Both the position numbers and the translations under genes were made by a program. Shown here piece by piece: positions 8,609 to 17,181 of a stretch of 43,047 nt of DNA. Numbering within the stretch: position 1 is the first letter of the stretch; each line of letters opens with the position of its first letter. Source of the stretch: JAEZFI01 sp044508215 (GTDB taxonomy: Bacteria > Actinomycetota > Acidimicrobiia > Acidimicrobiales > Microtrichaceae); contig JBIQID010000009.1 in NCBI GenBank assembly GCA_044508215.1, positions 1 to 43,047 of the forward strand, read 5' to 3'. Under the pieces are notes generated by a model. It made no database searches. It was not told the origin of the DNA and worked only from the letters and a program-made list of their open reading frames with translations.

Positions 8609-8658
8609 CTCAACGGCGTCTGAACCCTCCATGAGGCGGCGATGAGAGTTCGCTCATC
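8609..8658 (-). promoter_or_regulatory. Four 11-bp-spaced repeats and an inverted repeat upstream of the APH gene
   Basis: Read on the plus strand, related pentamers begin at 8609 (CTCAA), 8620 (CTGAA), 8631 (ATGAG) and 8642 (ATGAG), each exactly 11 bases apart. On the minus strand they read CTCAT, CTCAT, TTCAG, TTGAG towards the gene. Direct half-sites spaced by one helical turn are the usual target of OmpR/PhoB-type regulators, and such a regulator is encoded about 2 kb away. The outermost copy is also part of a perfect inverted repeat GATGAG-N6-CTCATC (8641-8658). Confidence 0.5.
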
Positions 8659-8674
8659 TTGCGCCGGGGCGGTG

Positions 8675-10081
8675 CTACGCCGGTTCGACCGTCCCGCTGC
8701 GGGCCTGCGAGCCGACCATGGCGAAGGCCACGACCCCGCCCGACGCCGTGACCGCGGCCGCGATGCGCAGCGCCGTGGCGTACCCCTCGGCCAGGTCGTC
8801 GGCGAACGACGAGCCCGTGGTGATCCCCGCCAGCCCCGGCAGCGCCGCCACCGCCAGCAGGCCGGCGAGCCGCGCCACCGCGTTGTTCACGCCGGAAGCC
8901 GTACCGGTCACGCGGTCGTCGACGCTCGCCAGCACCGCTGTGGTCAGGGGCGCGACCACGAGGGTCATCCCGCCGCCGAACACCAGCACCGCCGGCAGGA
9001 CCGAGGTGAGGTAGCGGTCGCCCGGTCCCACGGATCCCAGCCACAGGATCCCGAGCCCGGCCACGATCGGCCCGACGGTGAGCGGCAGCCGTGGCCCGAT
9101 CGCCTGGCCGAGCTGCCCGGCGGAGGGAGAGAACAGGAGCAGCAGGAGGGAGAACGGGACCATGGAGGCTCCCGCCTCGAGCGCCGAGTAGCCCAGTGAC
9201 ACCTGCAGCCGGATGACCACGAGGAACATCGCGCCGCCCAGTCCGGCGTAGACGGCGAGGGTGGTCACGTTCGTGCCGCTGAACTGCCTGGACCGGAAGA
9301 GCCGCAGCGGCACCATCGGAGCCGGCTGCTTCCGCTCCACGAGGAAGAACGCCACGAGCGCCGCCACCCCGCCGACTGCGGCGACGACGGCTGCTGTCCC
9401 GCGGTGCTCGATCGCGGCGTAGGAGATGCCCGCCAGGCCGACGGTCGCCAGCACGGCACCGGGGATGTCGAGCGGTCCGGCGTCGTCGGCGCTGGTCTCG
9501 GGCACCCAACGGATCGCCACTGCGATCGCCACCGCCGCCAGGGGCACGTTGATGAAGAACACGGCACGCCAGCTGACGGAGTCGACGAGCCAGCCACCCA
9601 GGAACGGGCCGATGGAGGTGGCCACGCCCGAGAGCCCGGACCACGCTCCGATCGCCTTCCCCCGGTCGTCGGGGTGGAACACCGATCCGATGATCGCCAG
9701 GCTGCCCGGTACGAGCAGGGCCCCGCCGACCCCCTGCACCGCACGGGCGGCGATCAGCGTGGGGGCGCCGGGCGCCAGCGCGCACACCACCGACGCGACC
9801 GTGAACGCGCCGAGGCCCCACACGAACACCGCTCGGCGGCCGAGGCGGTCACCGAGGTTCCCGCCCAACAGCAGCAGGGCCGTGAGGGTGATCAGGTAGG
9901 CGTTGACCGTCCACTGGAGGCCGGCAAAGGACGTGTCGAGGTCCCTGCCGATCGCTGGGAGGGCGACGTTGACGACCGTTCCGTCGAGGAACGCCATCCC
10001 CGACCCGAGGACCGTCGCGAGGAGCGTCCAGCGGGCCGCCGGCGTCCCGATGCGCAGGTCGGGCGCCGACGCGCCGCTCAC
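8675..10081 (-). CDS. MFS drug exporter, DHA2 (EmrB/QacA) family
   Basis: 468-residue proton-driven exporter with about 14 predicted helices. The first helix carries the family hallmark GMAFLDGTVVNVALPAIGRDL (positions around residues 24-44), followed by LQWTVNAYLI and the loop GDRLGRRAVF. The GTG start at 10081 overlaps the stop of the alkyltransferase gene as GTGA (10078-10081), which fixes the start and implies coupling. Substrates of this family range from dyes to antibiotics and cannot be predicted here. Co-transcription with a DNA alkyl-repair gene opposite a TetR regulator suggests a response to a toxic or alkylating compound, which is inference. Confidence 0.88.
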   Translation of the reverse strand: MSGASAPDLRIGTPAARWTLLATVLGSGMAFLDGTVVNVALPAIGRDLDTSFAGLQWTVNAYLITLTALLLLGGNLGDRLGRRAVFVWGLGAFTVASVVCALAPGAPTLIAARAVQGVGGALLVPGSLAIIGSVFHPDDRGKAIGAWSGLSGVATSIGPFLGGWLVDSVSWRAVFFINVPLAAVAIAVAIRWVPETSADDAGPLDIPGAVLATVGLAGISYAAIEHRGTAAVVAAVGGVAALVAFFLVERKQPAPMVPLRLFRSRQFSGTNVTTLAVYAGLGGAMFLVVIRLQVSLGYSALEAGASMVPFSLLLLLFSPSAGQLGQAIGPRLPLTVGPIVAGLGILWLGSVGPGDRYLTSVLPAVLVFGGGMTLVVAPLTTAVLASVDDRVTGTASGVNNAVARLAGLLAVAALPGLAGITTGSSFADDLAEGYATALRIAAAVTASGGVVAFAMVGSQARSGTVEPA

Positions 10082-10584
10082 CCCACGTTCAACGTGAGCA
10101 TCGGCTCCCGGAGCGAGCGCTCGAGCTCGAGCAGCACCTGCTTGCGGTCGAGCCCGCCGCCGTAGCCGGTGAGGCTGCCGTTGGCGCCGATCACCCGGTG
10201 GCAGGGGACGACGATGCCGATCGGGTTGCGGCCGTTCGCGAGGCCCACGGCGCGCGCCGCGCCCGGCGAACCGATCGCTGCGGCCAGCTGGCCGTAGGAG
10301 CGGGTCTCGCCGTAGGGGATGTCCTCGAGGGCCTTCCACACGCGCCGCTGGAAGTCGGTGCCCTGGGGTGCCAGCTCGAGGTCGAACGACGTGCGCTCCC
10401 CGGCGAAGTACTCGCGCAGCTGGCGGACGGCCTCCACGAACGCCCCGTCGTCCTCCACCCAGCCCTCCAGGCCGGCGGGCGGGTGGGCCTGGTCCTGCAT
10501 CCGGACGTGGCTGACCACCCGCCCGTCACCGGCGATGGTGACGGGACCGACCGGGCTGTCGATGGTCCTGCAGATGATCGTCAT
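10078..10584 (-). CDS. ogt: Methylated-DNA--protein-cysteine methyltransferase
   Basis: 168-residue suicide repair protein that transfers alkyl groups from O6-alkylguanine (and O4-alkylthymine) in DNA to its own cysteine. The active-site motif PCHRVIGANG is present, preceded by the helix-turn-helix region (YGETRSYGQLAAAIGSPGAARAVG) with the arginine finger in ARAVG. The N-terminal domain is the short ribonuclease-like type. ATG 10584 follows a ribosome site GGGAGG. Its stop overlaps the MFS start. Confidence 0.93.
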   Translation of the reverse strand: MTIICRTIDSPVGPVTIAGDGRVVSHVRMQDQAHPPAGLEGWVEDDGAFVEAVRQLREYFAGERTSFDLELAPQGTDFQRRVWKALEDIPYGETRSYGQLAAAIGSPGAARAVGLANGRNPIGIVVPCHRVIGANGSLTGYGGGLDRKQVLLELERSLREPMLTLNVG

Positions 10585-10677
10585 GGCTGCCTCCCGGTGG
10601 GTCCGTCGGCGGGTGCCGACCACCCGTACAGCCTCCCACACGATCCGCTCGCCGGGTCGTTCGATAGCGTCGGGCGC

Positions 10678-11415
10678 ATGCCGGTCGACGAGAAGGGACC
10701 GACGCGTTCCGAGCGCCGTCGCCACCGCCGGCGCAGGGAGTTCCTCGACGCCTCGCAACGGATCATCGCGGCCGAGGGGTTCGAGGGGCTGACGATGAGC
10801 CGGCTCGCTGCGGAGCTCGACACCGTGGTCAGCGCGGTCTACCGCTACTTCCCTTCGAAGGGGGCGATGATCGCCGAGCTGCAGGCGGAGGCGATCGGTC
10901 GGCTCGCCGCGAGCCTGGACGCGGTGACGCTCTCCGCCGACAGCCTGATCGAACGGGCGGAGGTCGATGAGGCCGACGCACCGTTGGCCCGGCTGGTGGT
11001 GTTCGGGCGCTGGTTCTGCGCGTGCGCCCGCCGCTACCCCGAGGAGCTCCGCCTGCTCCAGCTGATCATGTCGCAGCGGGCGTCGGCACTCGATCCCGAG
11101 GGCGGACAGCGGATCATGCCGCTGGCCATGGACCTCCTGGGTCGTGCCGTCGTGGTCATCGACCGCGCCCAGGAGGCCGGGGTGATCTCGCGGGCGAACC
11201 CGATCGAGCGCGCCGCCATGTGGGCCTCCGCGCTCAGCGGGGTGCTGGAGACCGACGACCTGGACCGCTACCTGCCCGACGTCTTCGGAGGCGGCCGGCT
11301 GGCGCTGCAGGCGAACAGGGACCTGCTCGTCGGGTGGGGCGCGCAGCCGGAGGCACTGGCGCGGGCGGATGCCCTCGTCGACCGGCTGGCCGACGAGGGC
11401 CCACTCGCCCCCTGA
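10678..11415 (+). CDS. TetR-family transcriptional regulator
   Basis: 245-residue regulator with an N-terminal helix-turn-helix: FLDASQRIIAAEGFEGLTMS, then LAAELDTVVSAVYRYFPSKGAM, the typical TetR recognition helix followed by YRYFPSK. The remaining roughly 180 residues form the variable ligand-binding domain. ATG 10678 is preceded by TAGCGT (10665-10670) at 7 bases with no ribosome site, fitting a leaderless mRNA. It diverges from ogt/MFS across 93 bases, the usual layout for a repressor controlling an exporter. It could equally act on the palindromes ahead of the large lipoprotein gene, with which it converges at a 1-base gap. Confidence 0.9.
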   Translation: MPVDEKGPTRSERRRHRRRREFLDASQRIIAAEGFEGLTMSRLAAELDTVVSAVYRYFPSKGAMIAELQAEAIGRLAASLDAVTLSADSLIERAEVDEADAPLARLVVFGRWFCACARRYPEELRLLQLIMSQRASALDPEGGQRIMPLAMDLLGRAVVVIDRAQEAGVISRANPIERAAMWASALSGVLETDDLDRYLPDVFGGGRLALQANRDLLVGWGAQPEALARADALVDRLADEGPLAP

Positions 11416-11416
11416 T

Positions 11417-14400
11417 TCAGCAGCCCGGTGCGGCGTTCGGCGTCACCGGGCCCACCGGCGCGGCCACCGCTGCGGGACCGGCGCGGAGTGGGAAGCCGCT
11501 CGGCGCGCACGGGTTGTTCGGCGGCGGCGCCGGTGGCCACCAGTCGAACGTGGTGGACGCCGTCACCTCGAGGTTGGGCTGCCGCACCGTGAGGGTGGCC
11601 GCCACGATCTTGCCGGGACCGAAGTTCGTGGGCGTCTCGGTGAACGCCGTGATCGGGGCGGACACGCCCGACCCACCAGTGCCGGGCATGGGGGTCGTCG
11701 CCACCGGCTGCCCCGTCACGGCGTCGGACACCGCCCAGGTGTACGTCGTCGCCTGGCCCACGTCGATGTTCCAGAGGCGGGGGAAGAAGCGGACGCGGGT
11801 GGCGTCGCCGTACCCCTCGGTGCTCACGGCGATCTCGATGCGAGGCGTGGGGCGCAGATCGGCGGCGACGGTCAGGAAGCCACCGCGCTGCGCGAACCGC
11901 ACCTGGTCCAGCGACACGCGCATCCCCGGGACGATCCCGTCGAGCGAGGGCAGGCCGATCCCGCCGATGCTGTCGGTCACAGCCGGCAGCACCACACGGT
12001 TGACCACGTAGGTGATCAGGTCGGTCAGGGAGGTCGGTCCCCCCGATCCGCCGGTCCCGCGCCCGCACAGCGCGTACGAGGCGGCGTAGCCGCTCCCGTA
12101 GTCGGCCTGGCAGCCGGCGGTCACCTGCACGTCGATCTGGGCGGCGTCGATGACCGGCCGGAGCTTCTTGGTGTGGGCGTCGAAGTCGGCGCCCGCGTTC
12201 ACCGAGGTGGCCACCGACAGCTCGATCGGGTCACCTGGCCCGGTGGTCAGCTCGATGCGCAGGTCGGGGATCGAGACGGCTGCGAGCGAACGGCTGGGAG
12301 GGTTCGGGAACGGGCCCGGCGGGCACGCGTCGGGGCACACGACGGGCCCGGGGTCGGGGACGCCCAGCACCATCGGGGCCACCTCCGGCCGGGTGGAGAC
12401 CTTCCAGCCGTCGGCGGGCAGCGCCACGTCGGCGACGTCGAAGAGCCCGTCGGTGGTCCGGTCGGTGCTCGGTCCCTGGGTGAGGTGGCGCAGCGTCAGG
12501 TTCACGAGGCGCGGGTCGACCACCACCCCGAGGCCGGCCAGGCGCTGCTGGGCGTCGCGGTGGGAGTTGGTCAGCTCGGCCGCCGTCGACTGGGTCGTGG
12601 GGGCGAACACGTTCCTGAAGCGTCCGCTGAGCGGGAGCCCGAGCGCGTCGCCCAGGCTCGAGACGATCGTCGCGTCGGCCACGACGCCGACCCCGTCCTT
12701 CCCGATCAGGTCCTGGTCGCCGGTGCAGCCAGGAGGTGCGCCCGCCACCTTGCACCACGTGTTGTCGAGGTCGGTCACGACGGGTCTGATCTGCGTGCCC
12801 CCGATCGACACGGTCGGCAGGTGGTCGTTCAGGTCGAACCCCTCGAGCAGCGCCTGCAGCGTGCCCTTCACCGTGCAGTGCGCCGGAAGCGGGGTGTTGG
12901 GGTTCACCGGCTGCCCGTTCGGGTGGAAGAGGGTGGGGTTCCCCAGGCAGCTCGGTGCGATGGACGGCATGAACGCCTCGTCGAGACCGTCCTCGACCGC
13001 GTCCTCGATGAAGTACTCGCCGATGGAGAGGGCGCTCAGGCCCCGGGCGATCACGCAGGTGGGGTCGAGCCAGGCCCACTTCGGCATGTCCAGGTCAACG
13101 TCGGAGTCGACGTCGTAGACCAGCCGTGGCGTCAGGCCGGTGCCCCCGGGGACGGCGTCGACCCACGCGTTGCCCTGCAACGAGACGTCCACCGTGGCGG
13201 TGATGGCCGTGCAGGGCACCCCGGCGATCTGGATGTAGAGGTCGGCGCCGGCCTCCACGTTGACGTCCGCCCGCAGCGCGCCGGTGACCCCCACCGGCTC
13301 GTCGGGCACCGAGAAGCCGTCGTGGGGCGTCGTGAACCGCAGGTCGAGGTTGGTCTCGAGCGGCCGGTTCAGCTGGGCCTGCACCGTGGCGACGTAGATC
13401 TGGAGGAGGTCACCGGCCAGCGCCGCGTTGACCTTGCTGCGGATCATCCGGTCGACGAAGGCAGTGACGGCCGCCTCGATGTCGTCGGCCCGCTCCCCGT
13501 TGGTCTCGCTGAGCACGCTCGGACCGGCGCTCCCGTCGGGGACGCCGGTGGCGAAGGCACCCACCGAGTCCGGCAGCACTGCAGCAGAGGTGAGGGGCGC
13601 CGGGCCAGCGTGCACGGTCGCACGGTCGGCGCCGGCGAAGTACTGCGGGCCAGCCGCCGAGAGCAGGAGGTCGCAGCGGTCGAGGTTCTCCCGCGTGCAC
13701 CGGAACCACCAGTCGTTCTCCACCACCTCGACGATCACCTGGAAGCCGGGCTCGGTGCGGGGGACGGTCACCCAGCCCTCGAAGTAGCCGCGGCTCGTGC
13801 TCGTGTCGCCGGCGTAGCAGTGGATCCGGGCGTCGGTGACGGTCGCGCGGCGCTCATCCGCGTGCGTCCCGCCGATCGGCTTCAGGTTGATCAGCGGGTA
13901 GAGGGCGGCGGGACCGAAGCCCTTCGGGTCCTCGAGCGCCACCCTCACCCGCATCTGCTGGCCGCCACGCAGCAGCGGGCCCAGCTCGATCCCGGGACCC
14001 TGCCCCGGGATCGGCTCCACACCGGCAGGGCTCAGCGGACCGGGCTCTCCCACCGCGATCCCGGTGGAGGTGCGCGTGTAGACGTCGTGCTGCGGCGTCA
14101 GGAGCTGGCCGGCACGCACGTCGGCGGGGGCAGCGATCGTGCCCGGACCGTCGGGGGCACGACACGTCGCCGAGCTGTCCGGCCCGACGTCGACGTTCAC
14201 CCCGTCGGTGGCACCCGGACCGGTCGGAGGTGGCACCCGCACCCCCGGCGGGTGGGTCGGCCCGGGTGGATCGTCGAAGTCCGCGACCGCCATGCCCATC
14301 CCGCTGATGTCCACCATCGCGTCGCGGAGCGGCAGGCCACGGGTGACGCCCTCGGCCGCAGCGCGCAGGTCGTCGACGAGGGCGGCCCGTCCGTCGGGCG

Positions 14401-14689
14401 TCGCGAGGAGGCGGAGGATGCGGTCCACCTCGCCCCGGGCCTCCTCCGGGATGTCGGCTCGGGTCTGGGGATCGTCGAAGCCCGCGAGGACCTCTTCCGC
14501 CATGAAGCCGAGCGCTGCCGCTGCCTGCTCGTCGGTCATCAGGTTCAGGTCGGCGGGGAGGTCCTGGGGGCCCGGCGGAGGTGGTGGGGTGGGCGGCGTG
14601 CAGGCCGCGGCGATGCCGCACACCACGACGGTGGCCATGACCGCCCGGACCACGCGTGACCGGAGAGCGTTGACGGGGCGCTGGGGCAT
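11417..14689 (-). CDS. Very large secreted lipoprotein, unknown function
   Basis: 1090 residues. A basic N-terminus and hydrophobic core end in GIAAAC with Cys30 as the likely lipid-modified residue, followed by a Pro-rich TPPTPPPPPGP linker. The mature part is long, rich in Pro, Thr, Asp and Val, with several paired cysteines and short beta-like stretches, and no domain I can identify. Two sections mention repeated patterns such as SLDQVRF/ISIPDLRIELTT and end with a Pro/Gly-rich tail. I therefore call it an extracytoplasmic, probably beta-rich protein only. It has its own ribosome site (GGAGG), a TTGACA promoter and two palindromes upstream. The equally long open frame on the opposite strand is a GC artefact. 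Confidence 0.75.
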   Translation of the reverse strand: MPQRPVNALRSRVVRAVMATVVVCGIAAACTPPTPPPPPGPQDLPADLNLMTDEQAAAALGFMAEEVLAGFDDPQTRADIPEEARGEVDRILRLLATPDGRAALVDDLRAAAEGVTRGLPLRDAMVDISGMGMAVADFDDPPGPTHPPGVRVPPPTGPGATDGVNVDVGPDSSATCRAPDGPGTIAAPADVRAGQLLTPQHDVYTRTSTGIAVGEPGPLSPAGVEPIPGQGPGIELGPLLRGGQQMRVRVALEDPKGFGPAALYPLINLKPIGGTHADERRATVTDARIHCYAGDTSTSRGYFEGWVTVPRTEPGFQVIVEVVENDWWFRCTRENLDRCDLLLSAAGPQYFAGADRATVHAGPAPLTSAAVLPDSVGAFATGVPDGSAGPSVLSETNGERADDIEAAVTAFVDRMIRSKVNAALAGDLLQIYVATVQAQLNRPLETNLDLRFTTPHDGFSVPDEPVGVTGALRADVNVEAGADLYIQIAGVPCTAITATVDVSLQGNAWVDAVPGGTGLTPRLVYDVDSDVDLDMPKWAWLDPTCVIARGLSALSIGEYFIEDAVEDGLDEAFMPSIAPSCLGNPTLFHPNGQPVNPNTPLPAHCTVKGTLQALLEGFDLNDHLPTVSIGGTQIRPVVTDLDNTWCKVAGAPPGCTGDQDLIGKDGVGVVADATIVSSLGDALGLPLSGRFRNVFAPTTQSTAAELTNSHRDAQQRLAGLGVVVDPRLVNLTLRHLTQGPSTDRTTDGLFDVADVALPADGWKVSTRPEVAPMVLGVPDPGPVVCPDACPPGPFPNPPSRSLAAVSIPDLRIELTTGPGDPIELSVATSVNAGADFDAHTKKLRPVIDAAQIDVQVTAGCQADYGSGYAASYALCGRGTGGSGGPTSLTDLITYVVNRVVLPAVTDSIGGIGLPSLDGIVPGMRVSLDQVRFAQRGGFLTVAADLRPTPRIEIAVSTEGYGDATRVRFFPRLWNIDVGQATTYTWAVSDAVTGQPVATTPMPGTGGSGVSAPITAFTETPTNFGPGKIVAATLTVRQPNLEVTASTTFDWWPPAPPPNNPCAPSGFPLRAGPAAVAAPVGPVTPNAAPGC

Positions 14690-14704
14690 GGCACGTTCCT
14701 CCGT

Positions 14705-14750
14705 GAACGACGTTCTCGTCGAGAATGATCGTTCTCTGAACGCGTGTCAA
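14705..14750 (-). promoter_or_regulatory. TTGACA promoter with two palindromes, large lipoprotein gene
   Basis: On the minus strand a perfect -35 TTGACA lies at 14750-14745, overlapping the stop of the upstream kinase gene. About 16-18 bases further on is a poor -10. Over and after it are GAGAA-N6-TTCTC (14721-14736) and the perfect palindrome GAACG-A-CGTTC (14705-14715). Such sites are typical of TetR-type operators. Confidence 0.5.
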
Positions 14751-16048
14751 CCGTCCGTGGCGTCTCGCCCGTCGCGATCGGGAACGGCGTATCGGGGGCT
14801 GGCGACAGCGAGCTTCGCCCGGACCACCCGGGCCAGCGAGGCCCAGTCGTCGCCAGCGGGGCCCATCGGCGGTTGGGCGAGCTCGCGCTCGACGATCCCG
14901 AGCACGTTCGCCGCAACACGGGCATGGAACGAGAGGCGGCCCGACGTGGCCGGCATCACGTCCTCGGCGAGGAAGTCGCGGACCGACGCGAGCAGCTCAC
15001 GGGCGGTGGGGCGCCCGTGGATGCCCGGCTCGTCCGGTAGCGGCTCGGGCACGGGCTCCTGCGCCGCCGCCATCTGTGCCTCAGGAGCGAGGAGCCCCAC
15101 GAGGTCCCACTCCTGTTCGGCCACCCGGCGTCCGATGGCGGCGAGCTCGTGCGAGCGGACGACGCCTGCCAGGTGCGCCCACGCCTGGCCCATGCAGATC
15201 ACGCCCCACATGAGCGTCTTCTGCACCAGCCACCAGTGGAAGGCCTCCCGGTCCACCTCGTGACCGGCAGCCGCCTCGTACTCCGCGAGCACCTCCTCGA
15301 CGTGCCCGAGCCCTCCGGCGCCCAGCGGCGAACCGAACCGCCAGGCCTTCACGCAGAACCAGGCGAGGTCCTCGATCGGGTCGCCGCGGTGGATGAACTC
15401 CCAGTCGATCACCGCGGCGAGGCCGTCCTCGTCCACGATCACGTTGCCCATGCGGAGGTCGCCGTGGACGAGCGTGGTCCTCGCCCTCTCCGGCCGGTGG
15501 GCCTCGAGCCACTCGAACGCCTTCTCGAACGTCGGGCTGTGGTCGTCGACCATCTCGTAGGCGGCCCGGTAGCGGGCGAGCTCGTCCCCGTCGGGCGCGC
15601 CGGGGACCTCCGCGGGGTCGATGGCGTGCAGCCCTGCCATGAAGCGTGCGATCTGACCGAGGAGCACCTTCCGCGCCGCCGCGAACTCGTCGTCCCGGAG
15701 GACCTTCCGAGCGACCGACTCACCGGCCACCCTCCCCATGACCAGCCCGGGCGTCCCCAGTGCGTCCCCGTCGTCGTCGAAGAGGACCTCCGGCACCCGG
15801 AGCCCGCGCGCCCGGCACGCACGCATCGCCTCGGCCTCCGCCCGCATCGACGCGTAGGGGCTCGGCCGGCCGGGCGGGTCACGTCGCAGGACCAGCTCGC
15901 GACCGCCGGCCTCGAACGCCCACGTCTCCCTCGACGCTCCCCCGCTCAGGCGTTGGAGCGATGCGATCTCCACGGGCGCGCCCAGCACCGGGCCGAGCGC
16001 AGCCCCGAGGAGCTCAGCGACCCGCTCGGGTGCCGACCGGGATGCCAT
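14747..16048 (-). CDS. APH-like phosphotransferase family protein
   Basis: 433 residues. N-lobe IASLQRLSGGASRETWAFEA is the characteristic opening of the actinobacterial APH family that accompanies acyl-CoA and lipid genes. The ATP-binding region follows (ELVLRRDPPG). The catalytic loop is LVHGDLRMGNVIV and the metal site AVIDWEFIHRGDP, both intact. The C-terminal third is helical and ends near ATSGRLSFHARVAANVL. The substrate is unknown; aminoglycoside resistance should not be assumed. The gene begins 35 bases inside the DUF7064-like gene, so the two are translated together. Confidence 0.82.
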   Translation of the reverse strand: MASRSAPERVAELLGAALGPVLGAPVEIASLQRLSGGASRETWAFEAGGRELVLRRDPPGRPSPYASMRAEAEAMRACRARGLRVPEVLFDDDGDALGTPGLVMGRVAGESVARKVLRDDEFAAARKVLLGQIARFMAGLHAIDPAEVPGAPDGDELARYRAAYEMVDDHSPTFEKAFEWLEAHRPERARTTLVHGDLRMGNVIVDEDGLAAVIDWEFIHRGDPIEDLAWFCVKAWRFGSPLGAGGLGHVEEVLAEYEAAAGHEVDREAFHWWLVQKTLMWGVICMGQAWAHLAGVVRSHELAAIGRRVAEQEWDLVGLLAPEAQMAAAQEPVPEPLPDEPGIHGRPTARELLASVRDFLAEDVMPATSGRLSFHARVAANVLGIVERELAQPPMGPAGDDWASLARVVRAKLAVASPRYAVPDRDGRDATDG

Positions 16049-17069
16049 CGACGATCTGATCCAGGTACTCCGACAGACCGGCGCCCTCGAGGTCCTCGTA
16101 GCTCCACCGGGTCATCCCCTCGGTGATGCGGGTGACCATGCCGTCGCGGCGGTTGCGAAGCGGGATGTTCGACCACACGTCACCCCGGACCTCGTAGGTG
16201 TGGTCGTCGGTGGTCACGGTCAGCACGTTGCTGCGCGGGAACCACTCGTCGTCGTAGTCCGACACCACGTCGGCGCTCCTGATGGGCACCACCCGATCGT
16301 CGCCGTAGCGCTTGCGGTCGTAGACGAAGCCGCGTCCGCCCCGTTCCCCGGCCTCGTCGCCGGCGATGGTCACGCCGAAGCCGAGGTCCGGCCCCAGGTT
16401 CACCGTGAGCCACCGGTACCACCAGATGTTCTGCCAGTAGCGCGGGCCCCAGGAGTGGTCGCGCAGCCCCAACGCATCCTGGATCTGGAACGTCTCGTCA
16501 CCCACCCTGACGGTTCCATTGCTCGCCATGTGCTGCTCGGTGTGGCCACGGGCGAACATCTTCTCGGGGTCGAGGTCGGGCTTCTCGTCGCCCTCCTCCC
16601 ACTCCGGCTCGCCACCCTCGGCTGGACCGACCGCCGACACGGTCAGGTCGATCGAGCACTCCACGTGCGGGTTCTGCGAGAAGGCCTCACGCGGTTCCGC
16701 CATGTCACGGGGTCGCTCGAGGAGGCACACCTTGCCCTCGTAGGTGACCCGGTGCCGTTCGTAGGGCGCGAGCACCTCGAAGCGGAGCCCGCCTGCGTCG
16801 TGCGCGTCGTTCGAGGTGATCGTGGGCCGCTTGTACATGAACCCGACGCGGCCGTCCGGCAGGTAGAGGCACACCGACATCTCGGCGTACCCCTCGTTCA
16901 CGCGGTTGCCCATGCGCACCCAGCCGCCGGTCCCCGCCGCCTGGTCGAACCAGTTGTAGTAGCGGCTCTCGTTGAAGTTGGAGACGTCCTCAGGCTCGTG
17001 CAGGAGGTCGTCCTCTGGCTCTCGTCGGATCCTCACCCGCCGCACCCTAGGGAGCATCTCCTGCTTCAT
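16014..17069 (-). CDS. Lipocalin/CrtC-like beta-barrel protein (DUF7064-like)
   Basis: About 351 residues, no signal peptide, tryptophan-rich beta structure. The motif LGLRDHSWGPRYW in the C-terminal half, followed by WWYRWLTVNL, is the signature I associate with DUF7064/7065 proteins, distant relatives of the hydroxyneurosporene-synthase (CrtC) lipocalin fold. N-terminal features are ESRYYNWFDQAAGTGGWVR and MSVCLYLPDGRVG. The biochemical role is unknown; the fold suggests binding a hydrophobic ligand. Start uncertain: ATG 17069, ATG 17057 and GTG 17045 are all possible, the last being 12 bases after AGGAG. Pairing with an APH kinase by overlap is a recurring arrangement in actinobacteria and hints at shared lipid metabolism. 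Confidence 0.72.
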   Translation of the reverse strand: MKQEMLPRVRRVRIRREPEDDLLHEPEDVSNFNESRYYNWFDQAAGTGGWVRMGNRVNEGYAEMSVCLYLPDGRVGFMYKRPTITSNDAHDAGGLRFEVLAPYERHRVTYEGKVCLLERPRDMAEPREAFSQNPHVECSIDLTVSAVGPAEGGEPEWEEGDEKPDLDPEKMFARGHTEQHMASNGTVRVGDETFQIQDALGLRDHSWGPRYWQNIWWYRWLTVNLGPDLGFGVTIAGDEAGERGGRGFVYDRKRYGDDRVVPIRSADVVSDYDDEWFPRSNVLTVTTDDHTYEVRGDVWSNIPLRNRRDGMVTRITEGMTRWSYEDLEGAGLSEYLDQIVDGIPVGTRAGR

Positions 17070-17181
17070 GCGGCGGTCTGTTCGCCCGGGTAGAACCATG
17101 GGCGGGTAGCGGAGGACGAAGAAGGCCGAGGAACGAGGCCGAGACTGAGCCGGAGCTGGCCCGGCCGATTGAGGAGAGCGG

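Noticed and set aside
11369..14659. A 1096-codon open frame on the plus strand opposite the large lipoprotein gene
   Set aside because: Arg/Gly/His/Val-rich translation without domains. Stops are rare on the antisense strand of GC-rich genes; the minus-strand frame has signal peptide, ribosome site and promoter.
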